NCBI GenBank assembly: GCA_007244375.1
Contig: SCVW01000025.1
Location: forward strand, 186,001-250,000
Reading direction: 5' to 3'
From: Smithella sp.
Lineage (GTDB): Bacteria; Desulfobacterota; Syntrophia; Syntrophales; Smithellaceae
DNA length: 64,000 nt
In this document: positions 41,984 through 51,505 of the stretch, in pieces
How the letters are laid out: each line of letters begins with the position of its first letter
Position numbering within the stretch: the first letter of the stretch is position 1
The notes under the pieces: generated by a model
Told to the model about the DNA's origin: nothing
What the model saw: the letters and a program-made list of their open reading frames with translations, nothing else
Database searches by the model: none
Position numbers and translations under genes: made by a program

Positions 41984-42177
41984 GAGAAACTTATAAAGAT
42001 TTTGATGCTACAGAATTATTCTGTCCTAAATGCAAAAGAGCGGTTGCGGTAAGGAAAAAATTGTTGTTGATTCTTCAGGACGGTGAAAAATACGACTATA
42101 GTTGTGTGTACTGCGGAACTTCAATCGGCGACAAATTGGTTAAAAATACTACCAATTCCAAATTAATAATCTGTTAA
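41980..42177 (+). CDS. small zinc-ribbon protein of unknown function
   Basis: 65 residues starting at 41980 with an ATGA overlap to nadE. Two CXXC pairs (FCPKCKR near residue 15 and CVYCGT near 43) would bind one zinc in a rubredoxin-like knuckle; between them is a basic strand [20 protein letters not shown] further C-terminal Cys follows. Translational coupling to nadE is evident, but I do not recognise a function. Confidence 0.75.
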   Translation: MRETYKDFDATELFCPKCKRAVAVRKKLLLILQDGEKYDYSCVYCGTSIGDKLVKNTTNSKLIIC

Positions 42178-42185
42178 GTTTATTT

Positions 42186-42644
42186 CTACTTTTTTTCCAA
42201 AGCTTTTTTCAATTTTTCGGCAAGTACGCCTGAACCCATGGATACATGAGAATCATCATACACAAGACTGACTTCTTTCCCCTGTGCACTGCCACCAAGA
42301 TATTCCGCCAATACTTCTCTGCTATGAACATCTTCATGACAATAAACGCAAAGGTTTTCCCAATTGCTGCCATCAGCGGGATTGTTGTTGTGATTACCGT
42401 CCTTATGATGAACCGTCAAAAGTTGTCTTTTTGATTCGGGGAATTCCCTGCCGCATCGAGCACAAATAAGACCATTAATTGCAAGAGACTTTTCTCTGTA
42501 ATCTTCACCCGCAGAACGTTTTTGAGCTTCTTTCATTTCCCGGACTAATTCTTCCGCCGATTTTACATTCTCTAAAGCAGTTGAAGCGGACTTCTTTTGA
42601 GCTTTTACGCTACCCCACTTACTGGAAAATGTTACTTTTGCCAT
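42186..42644 (-). CDS. YajD-like HNH nuclease family protein
   Basis: 152 residues from the ATG at 42644, which has AAAGGA seven bases upstream (an ATG five codons earlier lacks one). A Lys/Ala-rich N-terminal helix region precedes a compact HNH core. That core has ICARCGREFPESKRQLLTVHHKDGNHNNNPADGSNWENLCVYCHEDVHS, two CXXC zinc pairs and the HH...N...H active site (HHKDGN, NLCVYCHEDVH). YajD family proteins are small stand-alone HNH proteins of unclear role. It is convergent with the nadE unit. Confidence 0.85.
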   Translation of the reverse strand: MAKVTFSSKWGSVKAQKKSASTALENVKSAEELVREMKEAQKRSAGEDYREKSLAINGLICARCGREFPESKRQLLTVHHKDGNHNNNPADGSNWENLCVYCHEDVHSREVLAEYLGGSAQGKEVSLVYDDSHVSMGSGVLAEKLKKALEKK

Positions 42645-42660
42645 TATGATTCCTTTCATT

Positions 42661-43053
42661 TTAAACTTTTTGTTTTTTTAAAAGAACATCCATAAAAACG
42701 CTTATGCCTTTTAGAACTGCGATAATATTTTTGAAGGAACTAAAGACAGGTAATTTCATGGCAAGGGGTGTGAAATATTGTATATTATCAATAATATCGT
42801 TGATAACCAAATTAGAACTATTTGCAGTATCGGACAAATTCTGAATTTTCTTATTCATCAACGATGTGGAACTGTTAACATTTGCAGTAATCTCTTCCAC
42901 ATTTTTAAATATTGACGGCAAACTCTGATTCAATGTCTGCAAGGTAACAGTCATATCTTTGGATACGCGCCATATCTGTATTAAAATGGGAATACAAAAA
43001 ATTATCAAAAGAATAAGAATAATAACTAAAATTAACAAGCCATTCTCTAACAT
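42661..43053 (-). CDS. DUF948-like membrane protein
   Basis: 130 residues with one N-terminal TM helix (LLILVIILILLIIFCIPILIQI, about 6-27) followed by a heptad-like stretch with SKDMTVTLQTLNQSLPSIFKNVEEITANVNSS. A C-terminal amphipathic piece (FKNIIAVLKGISVFMDVLLKK) ends it. DUF948 proteins are often encoded beside YtxH-domain proteins, as here, and are thought of as envelope or stress-associated. Probably co-transcribed with the YtxH gene (70-base gap). Function unknown. Confidence 0.75.
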   Translation of the reverse strand: MLENGLLILVIILILLIIFCIPILIQIWRVSKDMTVTLQTLNQSLPSIFKNVEEITANVNSSTSLMNKKIQNLSDTANSSNLVINDIIDNIQYFTPLAMKLPVFSSFKNIIAVLKGISVFMDVLLKKQKV

Positions 43054-43122
43054 TGTTTTCTCCTTGAATTATTTATGCCATTTTAAAGTTTATTTCGAAT
43101 CGCCATAGCACCAGTTAAATGA

Positions 43123-43497
43123 CTATTTGATGATTTCTTTCTTATAGGTTTCTAATCCCGCATCGATTGCCTTTTTTAATCTCGTTTTATTATCTTCAAC
43201 AATTTCTGCGCCTTGCTGAGCAAATTCGTTTATTTGGCCTTCCACTTCCTCCATCTTTTCTTTTGCCGACATTTCCAAATCCTTCAAACGCTGAACAGTT
43301 GTTTCATAGATTGTTTTACCTTTTTCCAAAGCGTTTTCATATCCCTCTTTGGCTTGATCTAAAAATTCATCCGTTTTGCGTATTATATCCTCACGTGTCT
43401 CTTTACCGCTCTTCGGCGCAAACAAAATCCCCAAAACGACTCCTATTAATCCGCCAATAAATAAACCTTTTAATAATTCACCACTCTTTTCGGACAT
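43123..43497 (-). CDS. YtxH-domain protein
   Basis: 124 residues: an N-terminal YtxH segment with GELLKGLFIGGLIGVVLGILFAPKSGKETRE (one TM helix and the APxSGxETR motif), then a long charged helical/coiled region (LDQAKEGYENALEKGKTIYE and EMSAKEKMEEVEGQINEFAQQG). Family members are general-stress or envelope proteins of unknown mechanism. AGGTG lies near the start. Its neighbour downstream is a DUF948-type protein. Confidence 0.85.
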   Translation of the reverse strand: MSEKSGELLKGLFIGGLIGVVLGILFAPKSGKETREDIIRKTDEFLDQAKEGYENALEKGKTIYETTVQRLKDLEMSAKEKMEEVEGQINEFAQQGAEIVEDNKTRLKKAIDAGLETYKKEIIK

Positions 43498-43631
43498 AAA
43501 ACACCTCCAAAATTATTCACGTTTAATTTCATTTATATGCAACATTGTTAAAATAGAGAAGCTAAAATTTTTGGCCAAGCATTAATTATAATTATAACAC
43601 ATTTGTAAAAATTAAGCTTAAAGAGAATAAA

Positions 43632-43672
43632 AAATCGGACATTCACATTATGTATAAGCGAATGTCCGATTT
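43632..43672 (-). terminator. terminator of the small lipoprotein gene
   Basis: A 13-bp perfect stem AAATCGGACATTC/GAATGTCCGATTT, followed on the minus strand by TTATTCTCTTT. About 30 bases beyond the lipoprotein stop. Confidence 0.8.
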
Positions 43673-43701
43673 ATTTGACCTGCGAATTTATCTTGAAGCA
43701 A

Positions 43702-43893
43702 TTATTTTGCAGGTGCAGGAGCCGCTTCGGGAGCAGGCACTGCAGTATCTGCAGGAGCCGGCTGATCAATAGGTGCTTCTACTTTAGGAGCCTCCGCCGG
43801 TGCGGGCTCTTCAGCTTTTTTGCAGCCTACGACCGCAAAAGTTAAAGATATAACAAAAAGCATAGCGACAAAAATTGCAAATATTTTCTTCAT
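43702..43893 (-). CDS. small Ala/Pro-rich lipoprotein
   Basis: 63 residues: signal peptide MKKIFAIFVAMLFVISLTFAVVGC with lipobox VVGC (Cys24), then a 39-residue mature tail of KKAEEPAPAEAPKVEAP repeats rich in Ala, Pro and Glu. AGGAGG is present 7-8 bases before the ATG, with its own promoter and terminator, so it is surely expressed. Similar low-complexity lipoproteins act as short tethers or spacers in the periplasm; no specific role can be read. Confidence 0.88.
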   Translation of the reverse strand: MKKIFAIFVAMLFVISLTFAVVGCKKAEEPAPAEAPKVEAPIDQPAPADTAVPAPEAAPAPAK

Positions 43894-43959
43894 TAACGCC
43901 TAACCTCCTTTCAGAAAATTCATAATGCCTGGCTTATAGCCAAGTTTACATATTGAAGA

Positions 43960-43987
43960 AGAATACGCTTTTTTTCAACCTTGTCAA
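43960..43987 (-). promoter_or_regulatory. sigma-70 promoter of the small lipoprotein gene
   Basis: On the minus strand TTGACA (43982-43987) and TATTCT (43960-43965) with a 16-bp spacer, 65 bases before the start codon. Confidence 0.65.
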
Positions 43988-44094
43988 GAATAAATTTTAA
44001 TGATTTTCAAGGAGTATGTCTGTATTGTCAGTAAGTTTTATATATGTTATTTTACATTAATATAAAAAAACTTTGCGAAATTTTTGGAATTTAA

Positions 44095-44901
44095 ATGTAT
44101 ATGAAAAAAAACACCGACAATAATTCAAAAAAACTTGAAAATTTAATGCAATTAATCAAAAAACTCCGTGCGCCGGACGGGTGTCCGTGGGATCAACAAC
44201 AAAAAAAGGAGGATATAAGGAAATATATCCTGGAAGAGGCCTATGAAGTAGTTGATTCCATTGATAAGGAAAGCCCACCGGCGATAAAAGAAGAATTAGG
44301 CGATTTACTCTTTCAAATATTATTCTTGACTGAAATATGCGCCGAGTTAAAACTTTTTTCTCTGAGTGATGTTTTGGACGGAATCATAGAGAAAATGATC
44401 CGCCGACACCCGCATGTTTTTGGCAATAAAAAAGTGAGCTCCGTGCAGGAAGTAAAGGAGAATTGGCAAAAAATAAAGAAAAAAGAACGGAAAAATAAAA
44501 ACGTTGATGAAAATGTATTTTCAGGCGTTCCTCTTTCACTTCCGGCTTTAAAACGAGCCCAGAAAATAACAGCAATTGCTTCCGCTTACGGATTCGATTG
44601 GCCTGAAACCGGGGATGTAATAAATAAACTGAAAGAAGAAATAAAGGAGCTGAGCACTGCCTTAAAAAAAAGCAAAGAAGATGAAATCGAAGAAGAATTG
44701 GGTGATATATTATTTACCATAGTCAATGTAAGTCGTTTCCTGTCTGTTGACGCGGAAACCGCTTTATCGAAAACAACAGAAAAATTTTTATGTCGATTTT
44801 TCTATTTGACTGAACAATTATCTGCTAAAAGCATATCCCTGAAAGACGCAACTTTAGCCCAGATGGATGCCCTCTGGAATAAAGCAAAAGAAAAGGATTA
44901 A
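44095..44901 (+). CDS. mazG: nucleoside triphosphate pyrophosphohydrolase MazG
   Basis: 268 residues with two MazG domains. The first has RAPDGCPWDQQQKKEDIRKYILEEAYEVVDSI and EELGDLLFQILFL with the EExxE...ExxD metal motif; the second has LKEEIKELSTALKK and EEELGDILFTIVNVSRFL. It hydrolyses NTPs to NMP and PPi, removing abnormal nucleotides. The start may be at 44095 or two codons later; neither has a strong ribosome site. First gene of a long co-directional run reaching lepB, with two bases between its stop and the next start. Confidence 0.94.
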   Translation: MYMKKNTDNNSKKLENLMQLIKKLRAPDGCPWDQQQKKEDIRKYILEEAYEVVDSIDKESPPAIKEELGDLLFQILFLTEICAELKLFSLSDVLDGIIEKMIRRHPHVFGNKKVSSVQEVKENWQKIKKKERKNKNVDENVFSGVPLSLPALKRAQKITAIASAYGFDWPETGDVINKLKEEIKELSTALKKSKEDEIEEELGDILFTIVNVSRFLSVDAETALSKTTEKFLCRFFYLTEQLSAKSISLKDATLAQMDALWNKAKEKD

Positions 44902-44903
44902 TT

Positions 44904-45089
44904 ATGAAATTTTTTCTTTGTGTATTAGGAATGGTTTTTATTATTGAAGGTTTGCCTTATTTTCTCTTTCCTGAAAAATTAAAAGTATATCTGCTAAAAA
45001 TAACAACTATCCACGATTCGACTTTACGATTTTTAGGAATATCCGCAATGATTGTCGGATTAATACTTATATATTTCGGACGCAGTTAA
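44904..45089 (+). CDS. DUF2065 membrane protein
   Basis: 61 residues with two TM helices (FFLCVLGMVFIIEGLPYFLFP and LRFLGISAMIVGLILIYFG) and the EGLPYFLFPEKLK motif typical of DUF2065. The family is widespread in proteobacteria and often sits near hflC or, as here, tRNA-modification genes; its function is unknown. AGGATTAATT precedes the ATG, two bases after mazG stops. Confidence 0.88.
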   Translation: MKFFLCVLGMVFIIEGLPYFLFPEKLKVYLLKITTIHDSTLRFLGISAMIVGLILIYFGRS

Positions 45090-45099
45090 AAATAACAAA

Positions 45100-46137
45100 A
45101 TGGAAATAAAAGATTTTTCATATTTTCTACCCGATGAACTTATCGCTCAGCATCCTTGCAACAAAAGAGATCAATCACGCTTGCTTTTGCTGGACAAAAA
45201 AAAACAAAAAATGGCGGATTTCTTTTTCTTCCAGCTATCCGAATTATTACAAAGCGGTGATGTTTTGGTCGTCAACGATTCCCGCGTTATTCCCGCAAGA
45301 CTCTTTGGCAAAAGGCCTACCGGAGGAATCTTGGAAATATTGCTTCTAAACAGAAAAGCAAATAAAAAAAATTCTCAAACGTGGGAAGTAATACTGAGAC
45401 CGGCAAAAAGACTACATGAAAATGATGTTATAATTCTCGAAAATAAATGTGAAGCAAAGATTTTAGCCCGCATATCTGATAAAAAATGGCTGCTGGATTT
45501 TTTTTCACCCCATGGTTTTGAAGCTTATTTGAACACTTACGGCCGGGTTCCTCTGCCTCCTTACATTAAGCGCAAAAGAAATGCCGAATCGAGTATTGCT
45601 GATAAAGAACGTTACCAGACTATTTACGCAAAAAATCCCGGTTCTATTGCGGCGCCAACTGCAGGACTTCATTTTTCATCTGATGTTTTACAAACACTAC
45701 ATTCTAAAGATATCAAAATAGCTCCGATAACTTTACACGTCGGGTACGGAACTTTTATGCCTATCGAAGTGAATGAAGTGGAAAAACATGTTTTGGAATC
45801 CGAATATTATGAAATAAGCGAAAACAGCTGTAAAATTATCAATAATTCTAAACGTGTAATTGCCGTGGGAACAACATCTACCCGCACTCTCGAAAGTGCT
45901 TCTGATAAAAATGGGTATATAGAGGCAAAATCAGGTTTTACCAATCTTTTTATTTACCCGGGTTATAAATTTAAAAGAGTCAATGGTCTTTTAACTAATT
46001 TTCATCTTCCAAAATCATCTTTATTTTTACTGGTCTGCGCCTTCGCCCATACAGACTTTATTAAAAAAGCATATCAACATGCAGTTGAAAACCGTTATCT
46101 TTTTTACAGTTATGGCGATTGCATGTTGATTATTTAA
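45100..46137 (+). CDS. queA: S-adenosylmethionine:tRNA ribosyltransferase-isomerase
   Basis: 345 residues; transfers and rearranges the ribose of SAM onto preQ1 in tRNA to give epoxyqueuosine. Family motifs are LPDELIAQHP and DQSRLLLLD at the N-terminus, then VLVVNDSRVIPARLFG, GRVPLPPYIKR, YQTIYAKNPGSIAAPTAGLHFS, LHVGYGTFMPIEV and GLLTNFHLPKSSLFLLV. It follows DUF2065 closely and is followed by tgt, the standard queA-tgt-yajC-secDF order of proteobacteria. Confidence 0.97.
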   Translation: MEIKDFSYFLPDELIAQHPCNKRDQSRLLLLDKKKQKMADFFFFQLSELLQSGDVLVVNDSRVIPARLFGKRPTGGILEILLLNRKANKKNSQTWEVILRPAKRLHENDVIILENKCEAKILARISDKKWLLDFFSPHGFEAYLNTYGRVPLPPYIKRKRNAESSIADKERYQTIYAKNPGSIAAPTAGLHFSSDVLQTLHSKDIKIAPITLHVGYGTFMPIEVNEVEKHVLESEYYEISENSCKIINNSKRVIAVGTTSTRTLESASDKNGYIEAKSGFTNLFIYPGYKFKRVNGLLTNFHLPKSSLFLLVCAFAHTDFIKKAYQHAVENRYLFYSYGDCMLII

Positions 46138-46205
46138 CAAACCAGATTTACTTTCTATATTTTAGGTGGCAAACAATTTCTTTAAATAACGCTAATCGAA
46201 GTTAG

Positions 46206-47315
<1,110 letters not shown>

Positions 47316-47366
47316 GATGAATTTTAAATAATTCTGATAAAGAGCAAAATCAAGGAGGAATTAAAA

Positions 47367-47717
47367 TTGATAAATTCAGCATATGCAATGGGTGGCTCCC
47401 CTGGTGGAACATCGACAGGCGGCGGCGATTGGGGTTTTCTTATAACCATGGCCGTAATTTTTGTGATTTTCTATTTTCTACTGATTCGTCCTCAACAAAA
47501 AAAGCAGAAAGAACTCAAGGCCATGTTAGATAATCTTGCCTACGGAGACACAGTAATGACGACCGGAGGCATTCACGGTAAAATTACCGGATTAGCGGAC
47601 GCTGTTGTCACACTCGAAATTGCCGATAAAGTAAGGATCAAAGTAGCAAGAAGCGCTATCGGAGCTATTCTTCAGAAATCCGGTTCGGCTGCTCCGACAT
47701 CTCCAACAAAGCCATAA
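47367..47717 (+). CDS. yajC: preprotein translocase accessory subunit YajC (TTG start)
   Basis: 116 residues. I take the TTG at 47367 as start because AAGGAGGA lies at the ideal distance before it; the first ATG, seven codons later, has no such site. A Gly/Ser-rich N-terminus is followed by one TM helix (FLITMAVIFVIFYFLLI) and the RPQQKKQKELKAMLDNLAYGDTVMTTGGIHGKI motif of YajC. It associates with SecDF at the inner membrane. Followed by secD after 21 bases. Confidence 0.94.
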   Translation: MINSAYAMGGSPGGTSTGGGDWGFLITMAVIFVIFYFLLIRPQQKKQKELKAMLDNLAYGDTVMTTGGIHGKITGLADAVVTLEIADKVRIKVARSAIGAILQKSGSAAPTSPTKP

Positions 47718-47738
47718 TCTATAGAAAGGGGCATTTTC

Positions 47739-49340
47739 ATGTTCAAGTCTTTAAAGCTCAGAGGAGCTATAACTTTAATTGTTTGTCTTGGCTCTTTATA
47801 TTTTTTAATTCCGACATTTATTTCCAGCATCCCTTCCCCATGGAATAAATACATATTTAAAGAGAAGATTCATCTTGGACTGGATTTACAGGGAGGGATG
47901 CATCTTGTTCTGGAAATTGACACAGATAAAGCTCTGGAAACAATGATGGAACGAACTTCCAATGATTTAAAAGAATCATTAATGGACAATAGAGTACGTT
48001 TTCGTAATCTGGAAAAAGCAAAAGATACGAGAATTTCTATGGAATTAACAGATTCCGACGGGAAAACCGCACTGGACAATGTTCTGCGCGAACATTATCC
48101 CGACCTGGAAATAGAATCGACCAGCCCGCGAGAAAACGGATATTTTGTGACTTTAAAATTCAATGAAAAACGTGCAAACGAATTGAAAAAATTAACCGTG
48201 GAACATTCACTGGAAACTATCAGAAACAGAGTTGATCAGTTCGGCATTTCGGAGCCGGAAATCATACCGGAAGGAAACAACAGGATCCTCGTTCAATTAC
48301 CGGGAATTAAAGACCCGGAAAGAGCAAAAAATCTAATCGGCAAGACAGCTCTTCTGGAATTTAAACTGGTTGATGACGAAAACTCTCTTGAAGAAGCTCT
48401 TCGGGGCAATATTCCTGAAGGAGACATTATTGCTTACGGAATACGCGCAGATAGATCCACGGGAGAAAGGGGTTCCGCTCCCTATTTGCTCAAAAACAAG
48501 ACATTGCTCACCGGCGCTTCACTGGAAACAGCTAAGGTACAGATTGCTGACCGTTTTGGCGATGTTACTGTTGGTCTGAAATTTAATTCACAGGGAGCTG
48601 ATGATTTTGAAAGAATAACCGGAGAAAATATCCGCAAACGACTGGCTATTGTGTTAGATGGCGTTGTCCATTCGGCTCCTGTGATTCAGGAAAAGATATC
48701 GGGAGGCCAGGCTCAGATTACCGGTAATTTTACAATGGAAGAAGCACGCGATTTGGCCATTGTTCTGCGCGCCGGCGCTTTACCGGCACCCGTCAACATT
48801 CTGGAAGAAAGAACCGTCGGACCTTCCTTGGGTAGTGATTCCATTCGACAAGGTGTCCTGGCCACAATTATAGGATCACTTTTAGTCATCATATTTATGA
48901 TTTTCTATTACCGTCTTTCCGGGGCAATTGCCGATATTGCCCTTATCACAAATATTTTTCTTGTACTTGCCATCCTGGCAGCATTCAAGGCAGCCTTAAC
49001 ATTACCGGGAATTGCCGGATTGCTCCTCACGGTTGGTGTTGCAGTTGATGCCAATATACTGATTTTTGAACGAATTCGCGAAGAACTGCGGACAGGCAAG
49101 ACCATACGAATAGCTCTTGATACAGGTTACAACCGGGCTTTCATTACCATCGTTGACACGCATATCACGGGAATAGTCGCCGCCGCATTTTTAATAATGT
49201 TCGGTACAGGCCCGATTAAGGGGTTTGCTGTAACAACTATTATCGGACTTCTGGCCAGTCTTTTTACAGCAGTTTTCGTAACCAGAGTAATTTTCGACTA
49301 TATTACATCAAATTTTAACATTAAGAAATTTAGTATTTAA
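47739..49340 (+). CDS. secD: protein translocase subunit SecD
   Basis: 533 residues. TM1 (LRGAITLIVCLGSLYFLIPTF), then the large periplasmic part beginning HLGLDLQGGMHLVLEID, a conserved QFGISEPEI segment and GVVHSAPVIQEKISGGQAQITG. Five TM helices follow, with LRAGALPAPVNILEERTVGPSLGSDSI and VGVAVDANILIFERIREELR. SecDF uses the proton-motive force to pull proteins out of SecYEG. AAAGGGG before the ATG. Co-operonic with yajC and secF. Confidence 0.96.
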   Translation: MFKSLKLRGAITLIVCLGSLYFLIPTFISSIPSPWNKYIFKEKIHLGLDLQGGMHLVLEIDTDKALETMMERTSNDLKESLMDNRVRFRNLEKAKDTRISMELTDSDGKTALDNVLREHYPDLEIESTSPRENGYFVTLKFNEKRANELKKLTVEHSLETIRNRVDQFGISEPEIIPEGNNRILVQLPGIKDPERAKNLIGKTALLEFKLVDDENSLEEALRGNIPEGDIIAYGIRADRSTGERGSAPYLLKNKTLLTGASLETAKVQIADRFGDVTVGLKFNSQGADDFERITGENIRKRLAIVLDGVVHSAPVIQEKISGGQAQITGNFTMEEARDLAIVLRAGALPAPVNILEERTVGPSLGSDSIRQGVLATIIGSLLVIIFMIFYYRLSGAIADIALITNIFLVLAILAAFKAALTLPGIAGLLLTVGVAVDANILIFERIREELRTGKTIRIALDTGYNRAFITIVDTHITGIVAAAFLIMFGTGPIKGFAVTTIIGLLASLFTAVFVTRVIFDYITSNFNIKKFSI

Positions 49341-49367
49341 AATACAAAGGTAGTCAGGAGACATCAT

Positions 49368-50276
49368 ATGGAGTTGATAAAACCGGGAATCAATATAGAT
49401 TTCGTTGGAAAAATAAAATACGCAATTGTTTTTTCAATTATTATCATAATAGTAAGCATCGGGGCGATTGTTTATCGTGGCGGTTTAAATCCTGGAATTG
49501 ACTTTGCAGGCGGATCGGTCATTCAGGTCAAATTTTCAAAAAACGTTTCTGCGGACCAGATTCGGACGGCACTAAAATCAACAAAACTGGGCAGTAGTAC
49601 CATTCAGCAATTCGGGACAAATGAATTTTTGATTCGGACCTCCGAATCATTTTCTGATCAGAAAACTTTGACCGTCAATGTTGAAGAGCCTCTGACAGCC
49701 GCATTTAGTAAAAATTTTGAAATACGACGTGTAGAAGTTGTGGGAGCCAAAGTCGGAGCGGATTTTAAACAGAAAGCAATAATTGCAGTTATTCTTTCAT
49801 GGCTGGCCATGCTTATTTATGTCGGCTGGCGTTTTGAGTTCCGCTACGGGCTGGGGGGAATCGTTGCTCTGGTTCACGATGTAATTATTACAATCGGAGC
49901 TGTCTCAATCATGAATATAGAATTTACCATATCAACTCTAGCCGCGCTGATTTTCATCATCGGTTTCTCCATTAACGATACTATTGTCGTTCTCGACCGT
50001 ATAAGGGAAAATGTGAAGCTGAATCCCCGGCAACAACTGGGCGATGTAATCAATATGAGTGTCAATCAAACATTAAGCAGAACCATTCTCACTTCCTTAA
50101 CAGTTTTTCTCACGGTTTTAGCTTTATATATATTCGGTGGCGCGGTTATCCATGATTTTGCCTTTGCTCTACTGGTAGGAGTCGTTATAGGAACATATTC
50201 TTCTATCTATATAGCTTGCACGATTGTGCTGTCCTTTGAAAATTTACAAATTTCAAAAACGAAGAGGAAGAAATAA
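49368..50276 (+). CDS. secF: protein translocase subunit SecF
   Basis: 302 residues. TM1, then the periplasmic region starting GLNPGIDFAGGSVIQVKF, followed by VEVVGAKVGADFKQKAI and the membrane block RYGLGGIVALVHDVIITIGA, GFSINDTIVVLDRIRENVK and SRTILTSLTVFLTVLALYIFGG, all SecF signatures. Partner of SecD directly upstream. AGGAG is seven bases before the ATG. The stop at 50276 nearly touches the TTG start of the next gene. Confidence 0.96.
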   Translation: MELIKPGINIDFVGKIKYAIVFSIIIIIVSIGAIVYRGGLNPGIDFAGGSVIQVKFSKNVSADQIRTALKSTKLGSSTIQQFGTNEFLIRTSESFSDQKTLTVNVEEPLTAAFSKNFEIRRVEVVGAKVGADFKQKAIIAVILSWLAMLIYVGWRFEFRYGLGGIVALVHDVIITIGAVSIMNIEFTISTLAALIFIIGFSINDTIVVLDRIRENVKLNPRQQLGDVINMSVNQTLSRTILTSLTVFLTVLALYIFGGAVIHDFAFALLVGVVIGTYSSIYIACTIVLSFENLQISKTKRKK

Positions 50277-50277
50277 T

Positions 50278-50790
50278 TTGCCTCCCTTTGTTTCAGTATT
50301 ATTTTCGATTTTTATTTTGATATTATTTGCGGGTATTTTTATAAATTTGTTTGGATTACCCGGAACTGTTGTTATTTTTTTTGATGTTTTGTTTTATGCA
50401 ATTTTTACAGGCTTTAATCATATTGGATTGAAGATTATCCTGCTGCTGCTTATTCTCTCCGTAATCGCCGAAACAATCGACGTATTCTTTGTTATAGTAG
50501 GAGCACTCCAACCGGATATTTCAAAAAAGTCTTTTGGAGCCGCAGCATTGGGATCCGTTGGAGGAATATTTTTACTAACGCCATTTTGGGGAGGACCAGG
50601 TATATGGCTGGGATTTTTTGCGGGAGGACTTGCCGGAACTTTGATAATGGAATTTATTCATCAATCAAAATTAAAAGCTCCTTTTAGAATGCCAGGTCGC
50701 GCTGTTTTTGCTATGATCGGAGGAAAGATGTTTAAAGGATTAATTTCCCTTTCTATGATCGCCTTTTCTCTATCCAACATTTATTCTTAG
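50278..50790 (+). CDS. DUF456 membrane protein (TTG start)
   Basis: 170 residues if started at TTG 50278, one base after the secF stop with GAGGAAG upstream; an earlier start would add a poorly fitting stretch inside secF. Five or six TM helices with the DUF456 pattern LFGLPGTVVIFFDVLFYAI, ETIDVFFVIVGA, AAALGSVGGIFLLTPFWGGPGIWLGFFAGGLAGTLIMEF and GRAVFAMIGGKMFKGLISLSM. Family of unknown function. Lies between secF and lepB. Confidence 0.82.
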   Translation: MPPFVSVLFSIFILILFAGIFINLFGLPGTVVIFFDVLFYAIFTGFNHIGLKIILLLLILSVIAETIDVFFVIVGALQPDISKKSFGAAALGSVGGIFLLTPFWGGPGIWLGFFAGGLAGTLIMEFIHQSKLKAPFRMPGRAVFAMIGGKMFKGLISLSMIAFSLSNIYS

Positions 50791-50806
50791 AGGTTGAAAA
50801 GTTTAT

Positions 50807-51439
50807 ATGGTTGAAAACAACAAAACAAAAGAAAAAACAAAGTCAAAAGTTAAAGAATACGTTGAATCAATTATTATCGCGATTTTGATCGCCCTTTTTA
50901 TCCGAACATTTGTAATTTGCGCGTATAAGATACCTTCCCGTTCCATGGTACCGACACTCTTGGTGGGAGATCATATCCTGGTTAATAAATTTATTTATGG
51001 CGTAAAAATTCCTCTTTTAAGAAAAACTATTATTCCAGTTACCAACCCGCAAAGAGGTGATATTGTAGTATTTATTTTCCCCAATGACCGGTCAAAAGAC
51101 TTCATTAAGAGGGTAATCGGCGTGGCCGGTGACAAGATCGAAATAAAAAACAAAAAAATATTTATCAATGATAAAGAATACAAAGATTCTTACGGTGTTT
51201 ATAGCGATGGCATGATTTATCCGTCTTCCATCCAGAACCGCGACAATTTCGGCCCGGTTATAGTTCCCGAAAAATCTATTTTCGTTATGGGAGATAACCG
51301 TGATGAAAGCCTGGACAGCCGCTTTTGGGGATTTGTAAATCTAAAAGATGTGGAAGGAAAAGCTTTTATAATTTATTGGTCATGGAACCGCGAAGATCAT
51401 AACCTTCGCTGGCAGCGACTGGGTAATATATTACATTAA
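50807..51439 (+). CDS. lepB: signal peptidase I
   Basis: 210 residues; cleaves signal peptides of exported proteins at the outer face of the inner membrane. One TM helix (SIIIAILIALFIRTFVICAY), catalytic Ser46 in IPSRSMVPTL, Lys101 in DFIKRVIGVAGD, plus MGDNRDESLDSRFWGFV. Coupled with secDF, it completes a secretion-gene run. AGAGG before the ATG; the stop is followed within 70 bases by the convergent NRAMP gene. Confidence 0.96.
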   Translation: MVENNKTKEKTKSKVKEYVESIIIAILIALFIRTFVICAYKIPSRSMVPTLLVGDHILVNKFIYGVKIPLLRKTIIPVTNPQRGDIVVFIFPNDRSKDFIKRVIGVAGDKIEIKNKKIFINDKEYKDSYGVYSDGMIYPSSIQNRDNFGPVIVPEKSIFVMGDNRDESLDSRFWGFVNLKDVEGKAFIIYWSWNREDHNLRWQRLGNILH

Positions 51440-51505
51440 AGAAAAAAGTACTGTGTTTTAAGTAAGGTTCTTTTATGCAGATAAAAATACTTTGTTGATT
51501 ATTTT

